Assembly (NCBI GenBank): GCA_013813755.1
Contig: JACCRD010000002.1
Coordinates: 1 to 43,787 of the forward strand
DNA from: Acidobacteriota bacterium
GTDB lineage: Bacteria; Acidobacteriota; Blastocatellia; Pyrinomonadales; Pyrinomonadaceae
Length of the DNA: 43,787 nt
Direction: 5' to 3'
Shown here: positions 26,418 through 35,331 of the stretch, piece after piece
How positions within the stretch are numbered: position 1 is the stretch's first letter
Layout of the letters: every line of letters starts with the position of its first letter
Translations under genes and position numbers: made by a program
Notes under the pieces: model-generated
What the model saw: the letters and a program-made list of their open reading frames with translations, nothing else
Told to the model about the DNA's origin: nothing
Databases searched by the model: none

Positions 26418-26481
26418 GCAGAAGTCTGCACGAAGTAAGGGCGTATTGTGGCTTGCTCCCTTACTTCATGCGGGCTTCTGC
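26418..26481. repeat. Long stem-loop, 24-bp imperfect inverted repeat
   Basis: Arms 26418-26441 and 26458-26481 pair over 24 positions around a 16-nt loop. On the plus strand two pairs are U-G and one is C-A. The stem is GC-rich for the region and much longer than a terminator, with no T-tract on either side. It lies in the 417-nt gene-poor gap between pdxA and ftsZ. It looks like a REP-like dispersed palindrome. The rest of the gap is AT-rich and holds nothing I recognise. Confidence 0.85.
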
Positions 26482-26698
26482 GTTAGTTGTATAATTCTGA
26501 GAAACGCTTTAAGGTCAGTGATTTTTCCCGGTCACCAAATATTCCTCTTTGATGATTTCTGGCTAAAAGTGAGTTTCGTTAAATTTAAAAAGCAGTAACA
26601 TTCTAATTTAATCGAGTGCGTATTAACTTTCAAAACATAATAAATTACAAGGATAATGATATTTCCCGATTTTTAACTATTGACTTTTACTTTCCTGA

Positions 26699-27817
26699 CT
26701 AGTCAGCCTGTCGCCTGATAAATGTAGGAACATTAATATCTTCTTCCTTTTTTACGTCTGCCGGATTAAAGACAGGCATCATCCGGCTTCCGACCGCCGC
26801 GTGATTTGCTTCAACAAGCGGCGTTTGCGGCATAACATTTTGTTTATGTTCATCGAAACCGGTGGCGATGACCGTGATTTTTACGCGATCCTGCATTTCT
26901 TCGTTAAATACCGTTCCGAAGATGATATTGGCGTCTTCATCAGCTTCCTGATGAATCAGCGAAATCGCGTCTTCAATTTCATCGAGCGGCATATTTTTGG
27001 AACCCGTAATATTAATCAGCGCGCCTCTCGCTCCTTTGATTGAATTTTCTTCGAGCAATTTGGAATCAATCGCCGCTTTCATCGCGCTGATTGCCGCCCC
27101 GTCGCCGCTTCCTTCGCCGATGCCAATCAGTGCCACACCCATTCCATGCATCACGGATTTGACGTCCGCAAAATCAAGATTGATGATGCCCGGCACGATG
27201 ATCAAATCGGAAATGCCCTGCACGGCTTGCAGCAAAATATCGTCAGCGCGGCGGAACGCTTCCATAATCGAAATTTTTTCTTCGACCTCTTTAAGCTTGG
27301 AATTTGGAATTGTAATGATCGTATCGACACAGCCGCGCAACTCGGCTAAACCTTCTTCGGCTTGGCGCATACGCTTTTTGCCTTCGACGTTAAAAGGCTT
27401 TGTGACAACGGCGACGGTCAGCGCGCCGAGTTCGATGGCGAGCGCGGCAATGACCGGTGCGGCGCCCGTTCCCGTTCCGCCGCCGAGTCCCGTGGTCACG
27501 AAAACCATATCCGCGCCTTCCAACACGTCCATTATTTTTTCGGTATCTTCGATGGCGGCTTGCCTGCCGATTTGCGGGTTGGCGCCCGCGCCCAGCCCGC
27601 GCGTCAATTCGCTTCCAAGCTGAATTTTAATCGGCGCTTTTGAATCGTTCAGAGCCTGCACATCCGTATTCACCACGATAAATTCGATGCCTTTGATGCC
27701 CGCTTCAATCATCCGGTTGACGGCGTTGCTGCCGCCGCCGCCAACACCAATCACGATAATTTTTGCGCCGGTTATTATTTGGTCATCGAAAGTCATTGTA
27801 ATTCCGTTATTTTTCAT
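26699..27817 (-). CDS. ftsZ: Cell division protein FtsZ
   Basis: FtsZ is the tubulin-like GTPase that forms the division ring. The 372-residue protein has the tubulin signature GGGTGTG at 112-118, the opening GVGGGGSNAVNRM (24-36) and the synergy-loop region NITGSKNMPLDEIEDA near 275-290. The C-terminal peptide INVPTFIRRQ (about 361-370), which binds FtsA and other partners, is intact behind a short linker. It is the last dcw gene, 171 nt after ftsA, so it may have its own promoter in that gap. Start ATG at 27817; ATG at 27796 is an alternative. Confidence 0.98.
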   Translation of the reverse strand: MKNNGITMTFDDQIITGAKIIVIGVGGGGSNAVNRMIEAGIKGIEFIVVNTDVQALNDSKAPIKIQLGSELTRGLGAGANPQIGRQAAIEDTEKIMDVLEGADMVFVTTGLGGGTGTGAAPVIAALAIELGALTVAVVTKPFNVEGKKRMRQAEEGLAELRGCVDTIITIPNSKLKEVEEKISIMEAFRRADDILLQAVQGISDLIIVPGIINLDFADVKSVMHGMGVALIGIGEGSGDGAAISAMKAAIDSKLLEENSIKGARGALINITGSKNMPLDEIEDAISLIHQEADEDANIIFGTVFNEEMQDRVKITVIATGFDEHKQNVMPQTPLVEANHAAVGSRMMPVFNPADVKKEEDINVPTFIRRQAD

Positions 27818-27988
27818 TTGGGTTTACCGTCCGTAATTATTAATTTTTAGTTCGCCTTATGATATTTCAGCCGCTTAAATCAATCGTGATGAATTTTCGA
27901 AAGAATTTATAATTTCAACAAGATATTGTGCTTATGGGAGAGAAGCATACAACGATTTGTGATAAAAAATCTAGTCGAAATGTTAAAT

Positions 27989-29227
27989 TTATCTAAATTT
28001 CTCGCGAAAATTTTCAAACCACTCGGCAACCTTTCGTGCCTGCGATTTTCCGCCCGTATTGAGGGTGCGAATTTGTGAACGCATCGAAGAAAGCGCCAGC
28101 CCGCAAGCGACCGCCCACTCCGGATTTTGAACTTCGTCAAAGAGTCCGCCGAACAGTTTCGGCTCTAAAAATCCGAGGCGCGTCGGCGCGTCGAAAACCT
28201 GTTCGGCAATCTCGACCATTCCGCGATTGAGCGCGCCGCCGCCGGTTAAAATCACGCCGCTCGGAATCTGCCCGCGTGAGTTAAAAACTTCCTGCGCGAT
28301 GAGCTGAAGCAGTTCGATGGCGCGCGGTTGCATAATGTCAGCCAAAATTTCCTTCGACAATTGCCTCGTTTCCTGTCTGCCAACCGGCGTTACTTCAATC
28401 GATTCTTTTCGTTCCGCTTCATTCATTAAAAATCCGGCGACGCAACCGTAATGATGCTTAATTTTGTTAGCTTCGGGAATCGAAACGCGCAAACCGACGG
28501 CGATGTCTTTGGTAAAATGCATTCCGCCAAAAGGAAAAACCGTCGTATGCTGCACCGCGCCCCGTCCGAAAATCATCAAACTGGTTAATTCCGAGCCGAT
28601 GTTGACGAGCGCGCAGCCATATTCTTTATCATCATCGGTTAAAGTGCTCTGCGCCGCCGCGAGCGGTTCGAGTATCATTTTTTCAACTTCGAGTCCGGCT
28701 TGCCTGATTGCTTTGACGACATTTTGTTTGCCGGCGCTCGGACTCGAAACAACGTGAATCCGGCTTTCCAGACGCGAGCCGCGCATCCCGATCGGCTCAA
28801 CAATTCCGTCCTGTCCGTCAATAATAAATTCCTGCGGCAGACGATCGACAATTTCCCATCCGGCGGGAAGCTGCATCGCGCTGGCGGATTCAACCGCTCG
28901 TTCGACATCTTCGGTTGTAATCTCGCGCCCCGCGCCGGCAACCGCGACGACACCGGTTTTATTTTCACCGCGCAGATGTTCGCCTGAAAGATTGATGGTT
29001 ACCGCCTGAATCTCAAAACCGCTCATTCGCTCGGCATCACCCACGGCTTTTTTGATTGTTTCAATTACCGCGTCAGTCGTCGTAACAATTCCGCGCCGCA
29101 AACCGCGCGATTCAGCTTGTCCGATGCCGATAATATTCATCACACCGCCCGCGGACGGCTCACCGATTACACAGCGAACTTTGCTCGTTCCGATGTCTAA
29201 GCCGACTGCCTGTATTTCACGGTTCAT
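27989..29227 (-). CDS. ftsA: Cell division protein FtsA
   Basis: FtsA is an actin-like ATPase that ties FtsZ filaments to the inner membrane. The 412-residue protein has the first phosphate motif AVGLDIGTSKVRCVIG at about 7-22, a second phosphate region near 206-212, and the adenosine motif GVILTGGGALNRGM near 318-331. The C-terminal end KVAEWFENFREKFR is an amphipathic helix suited to membrane binding. It lies 19 nt after ftsQ, fitting a shared transcript. Confidence 0.96.
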   Translation of the reverse strand: MNREIQAVGLDIGTSKVRCVIGEPSAGGVMNIIGIGQAESRGLRRGIVTTTDAVIETIKKAVGDAERMSGFEIQAVTINLSGEHLRGENKTGVVAVAGAGREITTEDVERAVESASAMQLPAGWEIVDRLPQEFIIDGQDGIVEPIGMRGSRLESRIHVVSSPSAGKQNVVKAIRQAGLEVEKMILEPLAAAQSTLTDDDKEYGCALVNIGSELTSLMIFGRGAVQHTTVFPFGGMHFTKDIAVGLRVSIPEANKIKHHYGCVAGFLMNEAERKESIEVTPVGRQETRQLSKEILADIMQPRAIELLQLIAQEVFNSRGQIPSGVILTGGGALNRGMVEIAEQVFDAPTRLGFLEPKLFGGLFDEVQNPEWAVACGLALSSMRSQIRTLNTGGKSQARKVAEWFENFREKFR

Positions 29228-29246
29228 TATTTTCAGTTTAATCTCA

Positions 29247-30074
29247 TTACTTAGCTCGAAAACCTAAAATCTCTTTCTGGTTGTTAAGATTTAACGATTC
29301 AATTTCCCTTCCGCGCCCGACGATAATTTCCAGTCCTTTCTGAAGCCGCTTGGCAAAATTGTCTTTCGGCAGATGAATCGTCACCATTTCGCCCGAATCC
29401 GGCACGATTGCCTGCGGCGACTGCAAATCTGCCAGATTGACCGCGCTCACCCGTTTTGAAAGGTCAAAGTCCTTCCAGTCGTTGAGCATTTTTAGATAGA
29501 TTTTGACACGTTCCTGATTGTCTTTCGTCGCCTTTTCAGATTTTGTTTCGTCCCAGCCGCGCAAAACGAACGGGGGATTTGAATCGCGCTTTTCCGCCGG
29601 CGCGAGAATAACGCCGTCTTCATCCGCCCAGTAATCGGTTTTTCCCAGACGGATGATTGCCCGCAAAACTCTCTCGTTGACGCTGACGCGCAGACCGTCG
29701 GGCAGAACGCGTGAGACAACGGCTGTTTTTACAAATCTGAGTTTTTCGACTTCATCCTTAATCTGCTTCAAATCCGCGTTCCAGACGCCTGATTTCGCGC
29801 TCTGCCGGCTGACGATTTTTTCGATTTCTTCTTTTGAAGTTCGCTCAAGTCCGCGCATTTCAACGTTTCTGACATCAAAAAACGACGAAGCCGTCACTGT
29901 TCGATAACCCATAAACATCAAAAACCCGAGACAAAAAACGATACCGATAATAAAAACGAGCGGAATCAAAAAACTGGCGGAACTCGCCGAATTATTTTTA
30001 CGCGCCGTTGAAGTTTGTCGCCTTTTAATCGCCGCGTCAGTTTTGCGTTTTGGAATTCTTTTTCGTGTCGTCAT
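29247..30074 (-). CDS. ftsQ: Cell division protein FtsQ/DivIB
   Basis: FtsQ links cytosolic and periplasmic divisome parts. The 275-residue protein has a basic cytoplasmic start (1-30), one membrane segment (about 35-57), a POTRA domain (about 64-132, with VEMRGLERTSKEEIEKIV) and an FtsQ beta domain with VSVNERVLRAIIRLGKTDYW. Length is normal. It sits between murC and ftsA, the conserved position when murB and ddl are absent. Confidence 0.9.
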   Translation of the reverse strand: MTTRKRIPKRKTDAAIKRRQTSTARKNNSASSASFLIPLVFIIGIVFCLGFLMFMGYRTVTASSFFDVRNVEMRGLERTSKEEIEKIVSRQSAKSGVWNADLKQIKDEVEKLRFVKTAVVSRVLPDGLRVSVNERVLRAIIRLGKTDYWADEDGVILAPAEKRDSNPPFVLRGWDETKSEKATKDNQERVKIYLKMLNDWKDFDLSKRVSAVNLADLQSPQAIVPDSGEMVTIHLPKDNFAKRLQKGLEIIVGRGREIESLNLNNQKEILGFRAK

Positions 30075-30121
30075 AGCTTTCGATTGTTGTCTAAAAATAG
30101 CACCGGCAAATTCGTCGCCTT

Positions 30122-31504
30122 CTAATTTTTATTGAGTAAATCTAAAATTTCATCGGAAAGCTTCGTGATGCTTCCCGCTCCCAAAGTAATTAATAAATCG
30201 TCTTTTTGTAAATCCTCAATGACCCGCGCCGCCGCAGTTGTGATGTCGCCGATATACTGGACATTTTTATGTCCGAATTCTTTGATTTTTGCGGCGAGGG
30301 TTTCCGCCGTCACTCCTTCGATCGGCTGTTCGCTGGCGGCATAAATATCCAGCAGATAAACCGCGTCGGCGTTGTTAAATGAACGCGCGAAATCTTCCAT
30401 CAATTCGTTGGTGCGCGTGAACCGGTGCGGCTGAAAAATTACCACGGTGCGCTGTCCGCTCGAACCGTTTTTCGCCGCCGAGAGCGTCGCTAAAATCTCG
30501 GTCGGGTGATGCCCGTAATCATCGACAACGGTAATTCCGCGCGCTTCGCCCTTAAATTGAAAACGGCGATCGGCATTCTTAAATTTTGTAAACGCTTCGG
30601 CAATCAGCGCGAACGGAACTTCCAGCTCAAGCGCTACTGTTGTTGCGCCTAAAGCATTATAAACATTATGTTTGCCCGGCACCGGCAAATTTATTTCACC
30701 TAAAACTTCGCTCCCTCGCCAAACCGTAAAACTCGAACCGAAGGTTTCGGTATAAGAAATATTGTGCGCGGAAACATCAGCCTGCACGGTAAACCCGTAG
30801 GTCACGAGGCGGCGTTTGATAAACGGAATAATCGACTGCACGTTCGGGTCGTCGAGACAGATGACGCACGCGCCGTAGAACGGAACTTTGTTGACAAAAT
30901 CCGTAAAACACTGCGTGATGTCGTCCATTCCCTTATATGATTCCATATGTTCGCGGTCGATATTCGTAACGACTGAAATCGTCGGGTTGAGCATCAAAAA
31001 TGAACGATCACTTTCGTCCGCTTCGATCACAAACCAATCGCTCGTGCCGAGTTTCGCGTTTGAGCCGAGCGTGTCAACCACGCCGCCGACAATCGTCGTC
31101 GGATCGACTCCGGCGTGTCCCAAAATTGTCGCGACCATCGAAGTCGTTGATGTTTTCCCGTGCGAACCGGCAATACCAATCGAATACGGCTTCAAGGTCA
31201 TCAATTCGGCAAGCATTTCAGCCCGCGGAATCACTGGAATTTTATTTTCCCGTGCAAAAATCACTTCTGGATTATCTTCTTTAACTGCCGATGAATAAAC
31301 AACGACCTGCGCTTCGCCGACATTTTCCGCCGCGTGTCCTTCGTAAATTTTCGCGCCAAGTTTTTCAAGCCGGTCGGTATTTTTTGATTTTTTCAAATCC
31401 GAACCCGTCACTTGAAATTCGAGATTGCGCAAAACCTCCGCGATGCCGCTCATCCCGATGCCGCCGATGCCGATGAAGTGAATATTTTTTACGTGCCGAA
31501 ACAT
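30122..31504 (-). CDS. murC: UDP-N-acetylmuramate-L-alanine ligase
   Basis: MurC adds L-alanine to UDP-MurNAc with ATP in the cytoplasm, the first peptide step of peptidoglycan synthesis. The 460-residue protein has the Rossmann start GIGGIGMSGIAEVL (12-25), the P-loop GSHGKTST at 113-120, and the Mur central motif EADESDRSFL near 160-169. The C-terminal domain contains DDYGHHPTEI and FQPHRFTRT, which are MurC-specific. The length is normal. It is followed by ftsQ after 47 nt. A weak hairpin occupies the spacer on its 5' side. Confidence 0.97.
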   Translation of the reverse strand: MFRHVKNIHFIGIGGIGMSGIAEVLRNLEFQVTGSDLKKSKNTDRLEKLGAKIYEGHAAENVGEAQVVVYSSAVKEDNPEVIFARENKIPVIPRAEMLAELMTLKPYSIGIAGSHGKTSTTSMVATILGHAGVDPTTIVGGVVDTLGSNAKLGTSDWFVIEADESDRSFLMLNPTISVVTNIDREHMESYKGMDDITQCFTDFVNKVPFYGACVICLDDPNVQSIIPFIKRRLVTYGFTVQADVSAHNISYTETFGSSFTVWRGSEVLGEINLPVPGKHNVYNALGATTVALELEVPFALIAEAFTKFKNADRRFQFKGEARGITVVDDYGHHPTEILATLSAAKNGSSGQRTVVIFQPHRFTRTNELMEDFARSFNNADAVYLLDIYAASEQPIEGVTAETLAAKIKEFGHKNVQYIGDITTAAARVIEDLQKDDLLITLGAGSITKLSDEILDLLNKN

Positions 31505-31521
31505 TTCGATTATGGATTATA

Positions 31522-31549
31522 GATTTTGGATTTTATGAAATCCGCAATC
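31522..31549. repeat. Imperfect hairpin in the murC-murG spacer
   Basis: Arms 31522-31533 and 31538-31549 pair at 10 of 12 positions around a 4-nt loop, in a spacer of repeated gattttgg/ttatgg words. It resembles the low-complexity spacers at 23810 and 33880. A transcription terminator inside an essential operon is unlikely, so a dispersed repeat is the better reading. Confidence 0.45.
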
Positions 31550-31561
31550 TCGAAACTAAAA

Positions 31562-32641
31562 TTAATTTTTTCTTTGAGCTAAACTTTCTATTAAATCAAC
31601 TGCTACGTTCGCTGCGTCTGCTTTTGCCAATTTCTTTGCCGAAGTTTCCATTGCGGTAATTTTTTCGGGCGAAGAAATCAAGTTTTTTATTTCCCGCGCT
31701 AACCCTTCACCGTTTAGATTTTTTTGCAAAATCATTTTTGCCGCGCCTGCTCGTTCTAACGCTTCAGCGTTTTTTCGCTGGTGGTCGTCAGCCGCTGTCG
31801 GAAGCGGAATCATCATCGAGGCTTTTCCCGCCGCCGCGAGTTCCGCGCACGTCGTCGCTCCCGCCCGGCAAATTATCAAATCGCTTTTAGCAAATTCGGA
31901 AACCATATCCGAAATATATTGGCGCACGTCTGCCGTTTCCCAACCGGCACGTTTGTATAATTCATCTATTTTTTCAAAATCCGCCTCGCCCGTTTGATGG
32001 ACAATTTTTAATTTGTCTTGATCCGCTTCCAAAAAAGGCAACGCGTCAGTCATCGCGTTATTGATCGCCCGCGCTCCTTGCGAACCGCCGAAAATCAAAA
32101 GATTTAACCGTGCTTCCCGCGCTTTCGGCAAAATATCAAAAAACTCGCGGCGCACAGGATTTCCCGTGACAATTCCCTTTTCGCCAAAATACGGCAGAGC
32201 TTCGTCAAATGCTAAAGCCGCTTTGGTGACGAACGGCGCCAGCCTGCGATTTGTAAATCCGGGCAGCGCGTTTGAATCCATCACGAGTGTCGGAACGCGC
32301 ATCAGGCTTGCCATCAATAAAACCGGACCGGAAACATATCCGCCTGCGCCGATTACTACATCCGGCTTAAACTCCTTGATCAACTTTCGCGCTTCCAGAA
32401 AACTTTTGGGCAAAATCAACAAGCCCTTCAGTTTTCCGAGCAGTCCGACGTTTTTTAGTCCCGCGCTGTTGATCAAAGCCAGTTCGAAGCCGCTTTCGGG
32501 AACAATTTTTGTTTCCAGTCCCCGCGCTGTCCCGACAAATAAAACTTTCGATTCAGTGTCGCGCCTTATAATCTCTTTAGCGACGGCGATTCCCGGATAG
32601 ATATGCCCGCCAGTTCCGCCCGCGGCGATTATGATTTTCAT
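31562..32641 (-). CDS. murG: UDP-GlcNAc transferase MurG (lipid II synthase)
   Basis: MurG transfers GlcNAc from UDP-GlcNAc to lipid I on the inner face of the membrane, giving lipid II. The 359-residue protein uses the ATG at 32641, which puts the glycine loop GGTGGHIYPG at residues 8-17. A further glycine loop GGSQGARAIN near 184-193 and the donor site CRAGATTCAELAAAGKASM near 256-274 are visible. A longer frame to 32659 begins with a non-standard codon and is not needed. It lies 44 nt after ftsW and 57 nt before murC. Confidence 0.96.
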   Translation of the reverse strand: MKIIIAAGGTGGHIYPGIAVAKEIIRRDTESKVLFVGTARGLETKIVPESGFELALINSAGLKNVGLLGKLKGLLILPKSFLEARKLIKEFKPDVVIGAGGYVSGPVLLMASLMRVPTLVMDSNALPGFTNRRLAPFVTKAALAFDEALPYFGEKGIVTGNPVRREFFDILPKAREARLNLLIFGGSQGARAINNAMTDALPFLEADQDKLKIVHQTGEADFEKIDELYKRAGWETADVRQYISDMVSEFAKSDLIICRAGATTCAELAAAGKASMMIPLPTAADDHQRKNAEALERAGAAKMILQKNLNGEGLAREIKNLISSPEKITAMETSAKKLAKADAANVAVDLIESLAQRKN

Positions 32642-32685
32642 CTTTACTTTTACCGACAACAGTTAATAAATTTTTCAAATATCTC

Positions 32686-33867
32686 TTACTTCAAACCTAT
32701 TTGTCCGCGCTTTCGGCGGCGCGGCGACATTACAAACTCATCATTTCTAAGGTCTACTTTCAAAACAGCGCTTCCGGCATACTGCGAAATGTTGAGCAGA
32801 ATTCCGACGGCAAAAAGCGTAACGATGATTGATGAACCGCCGTATGAAATAAACGGCAGCGGAATTCCTTTTGCCGGCAAAATTGAAATTACGACGCTGA
32901 TGTTAAAGAGCGCCTGCGCGATTATTCCCGTCACAATACCGATTCCGAGCAGCATCGAAAATCTGTCGGGAGCCAGCAGCGCCGCGCGTGTGCCGCGCCA
33001 TAAAAGCAGACCGAATGCCAGTACGACCGCTAAAGTTCCGACTAAGCCTAATTCTTCGCCAACCACCGCAAAAATAAAGTCGGAATGCGGATACGGCAGA
33101 TAAAAAAGTTTCTGCTGCCCTTTCGCGAAACCTTCGCCGATGACTCCGCCCGAACCGATCGCGTAGAGCGACTGAACAACTTGGTAGCCGGCATCGTCGG
33201 CGTGCTTGTATGGATCGGCAAAAGCCATCAGGCGTTCGACGCGCCACGGAGCGAAAATCAGGGCGCACGTTCCGATAAAAAGCAAGCCGAGACCAACTGC
33301 TGCGAGATGGAGAATTTTTGCGCCGGCGGCAAAATACATTGCGATAAAAGCGGCGCACAAAACCATCGTTGTTCCCAGATCCGGCTCAAAAATAATCAGG
33401 CTGCCGAAAAATCCTAAAACCATAGCGCACGGCAAAACCGTTTCTTTTAAGTCACCGACCAAATCTTGGTTTTTTGTCAAAAAGTATGCGAAAAAAATCG
33501 GCAGAGCGATTTTAGCGATTTCCGAAGGCTGAAACGAAAACATAGGAAAACGTATCCAACGCCGCGCCCCGTTAATCGGCGGAAAGCCGAAAACGGCAAG
33601 CAGCAAAACGGCGGTTGCGGCGAGCAGTCCGTAAACAATTGTTTTATTTTGGTACCACCGATAATCGATTTTGCTCGTCAAAAACATAATCAAAAGACCT
33701 GCCAAAGTAAAACCAAACTGCTTGTAAAAATATGTAAATTGGCTTTCTCCTCCTGTTTCCTTCAGGGCGATTATTGCCGACGCGCTGTAAACCATTACTG
33801 ATCCAAACAGCGCGAGACTGGCGGCAATCGCAAATAAAAACCAATCAATTCTCCGCTTTTTAATCAT
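32686..33867 (-). CDS. ftsW: SEDS glycosyltransferase FtsW
   Basis: FtsW polymerises glycan strands from lipid II at the septum, together with FtsI. The 393-residue protein has about ten membrane segments. Family signs are the opening SLALFGSVMVYSASA (about 16-30), GARRWIRFPMFSFQPSEIAK near 104-123 and the final GIPLPFISYGGSS near 341-353. It ends in a basic tail (SPRRRKRGQIG). The FtsW assignment, rather than RodA, follows from the dcw location. It is 84 nt downstream of murD and upstream of murG. Confidence 0.95.
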   Translation of the reverse strand: MIKKRRIDWFLFAIAASLALFGSVMVYSASAIIALKETGGESQFTYFYKQFGFTLAGLLIMFLTSKIDYRWYQNKTIVYGLLAATAVLLLAVFGFPPINGARRWIRFPMFSFQPSEIAKIALPIFFAYFLTKNQDLVGDLKETVLPCAMVLGFFGSLIIFEPDLGTTMVLCAAFIAMYFAAGAKILHLAAVGLGLLFIGTCALIFAPWRVERLMAFADPYKHADDAGYQVVQSLYAIGSGGVIGEGFAKGQQKLFYLPYPHSDFIFAVVGEELGLVGTLAVVLAFGLLLWRGTRAALLAPDRFSMLLGIGIVTGIIAQALFNISVVISILPAKGIPLPFISYGGSSIIVTLFAVGILLNISQYAGSAVLKVDLRNDEFVMSPRRRKRGQIGLK

Positions 33868-33951
33868 TTTTCAACGATAGTCCAAAGTCTAATGTTTAAC
33901 GCCCAATGTTCAATGTCTGCTGTCTAAGTTCATTCGATTTCCAAAGTAACT
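33868..33951. repeat. Low-complexity spacer with word repeats
   Basis: The 84-bp spacer between murD and ftsW repeats words such as aatgttt, caatgttcaatgtc and tgtctaa. The word agtccaaagt near 33880 pairs with actctggact inside the last codons of murD, with one mismatch. It may be a decayed dispersed repeat that overlaps the murD end. Confidence 0.45.
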
Positions 33952-35319
33952 TTAAACTCTGGACTCTAAATCTTCGACGGCGTTTTTAAATACCACACCT
34001 CTTTCTTCAAACGAACGAAACATATCGAAACTGGCGCACCCGGGCGCGAGCAAAACCGAATCGCCGCTTTCGGCGCTCTGGAAACTTTTCAAAACCGCGT
34101 CCGGCATCGATCCGGCGCGAACAATTTCCGCGAATTCTTTTAACTGACTTTCAATATTGTCCGCATCCTCGCCGATTAAAACGAGTTTGCGGACATTGCT
34201 TTTTATCAAACGAGCGAGCGGCTCATACGGAGCATTTTTTCCGCGCCCGCCTAAAATCAAATTGATTTTCCCCGTCTCTTCGGCAAGGGCTTCGAGCGCT
34301 TTTAACGTTGCGTCAACGCTCGTCGCTTTCGAATCGTTGTAAAATTTCACCCCTTCAATTTCCGCTACATATTCGAGTCGATGCTCGACGGCTTTGAAAT
34401 TGCGAACGGTTTCGCGCATCGATTCGAGCGACGCGCCGCACGCGATTCCTGTCGCAAAACTTGCCAGAATATTTTCGACATTGTGCAAACCACGCAGAGT
34501 CATCTCATCCCTCGTCGTCAAAACTTTCTCCGCTCCGTCCAGACGGCAAATTAAATCGCGCCCGCGCAGAAACAAACCGCTGTCTAATTCTTTCCTGACG
34601 CTGAAGAATATAACTTTTGCCTTCAAATTTTCCGCCCAACTCCGGGTCGTTTCGTCGTCGAAATTCAAGATTGCCGTGTCGTCCGCCGTCTGATTCAAAA
34701 ACAGACGATGCTTGGCGGCGGCGTAATCGCTGAAAAAATTGTATCGGTCAAGGTGATTCGGCGTAACATTTAGAGCAACTGCAATATTCGGGCGAAAATC
34801 CCTGATCGTTTCGAGCTGAAAACTTGAAAGCTCGCACACCGTCCACGTTTCCTCGCCCGAAGTTTCCGCCAGAGTTATCAGAGCCGTTCCGATATTTCCG
34901 CCGATTTGCGTTACAATCCCAGCATTTTTCAAAAGCTCGCCGATCAAAGTCGTCGTTGTCGTTTTGCCGTTTGAGCCGGTGATTCCAATGACGCGACCTT
35001 TCAGAAACCTGTATGCGAGTTCGACTTCGCCGATCACTTCACCGTCTTTACGTCCGACATAACGCGCCGGAACAGAATTCGTCGGAACACCCGGCGAAAC
35101 AACGACCAGATCAATCTGATCGAGCAGCCACGAAGGAATTTGCCCTTCGAGTAGACCAATTTTTTCTGTTTTCAAAGAACGCGCTTTTTCCGTCCAGTCC
35201 TCGAGCGGTTTTTTGTCGTGCAGCGCGACAACCGCGCCGCGCCCGGCAAGAAATTTCGCCGCGGCGACTCCTGATTCGCCCGCGCCGAGGATTAAAGTTT
35301 TTTTCCCCTCTAAGTCCAT
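33952..35319 (-). CDS. murD: UDP-MurNAc-L-Ala-D-Glu ligase
   Basis: MurD adds D-glutamate to UDP-MurNAc-L-Ala. The 455-residue protein has the N-terminal fold (TLILGAGESGVAAAKFLAG, 8-26), the P-loop GSNGKT at 115-120 and the Mur central motif LSSFQLETI near 167-175. The segment FYNDSKATSVDATLKALEA near 323-341 is typical of MurD. The C-terminal ends in a short charged stretch. It is 12 nt after mraY. Length is normal. Confidence 0.97.
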   Translation of the reverse strand: MDLEGKKTLILGAGESGVAAAKFLAGRGAVVALHDKKPLEDWTEKARSLKTEKIGLLEGQIPSWLLDQIDLVVVSPGVPTNSVPARYVGRKDGEVIGEVELAYRFLKGRVIGITGSNGKTTTTTLIGELLKNAGIVTQIGGNIGTALITLAETSGEETWTVCELSSFQLETIRDFRPNIAVALNVTPNHLDRYNFFSDYAAAKHRLFLNQTADDTAILNFDDETTRSWAENLKAKVIFFSVRKELDSGLFLRGRDLICRLDGAEKVLTTRDEMTLRGLHNVENILASFATGIACGASLESMRETVRNFKAVEHRLEYVAEIEGVKFYNDSKATSVDATLKALEALAEETGKINLILGGRGKNAPYEPLARLIKSNVRKLVLIGEDADNIESQLKEFAEIVRAGSMPDAVLKSFQSAESGDSVLLAPGCASFDMFRSFEERGVVFKNAVEDLESRV

Positions 35320-35331
35320 CCAACAATCTGT

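Noticed and set aside
26997..27623. A 208-codon plus-strand frame opposite ftsZ
   Set aside because: It is antisense to a highly conserved essential gene, is rich in Ser/Pro/Ala as expected from the mirror of FtsZ codons, and has no start signals.
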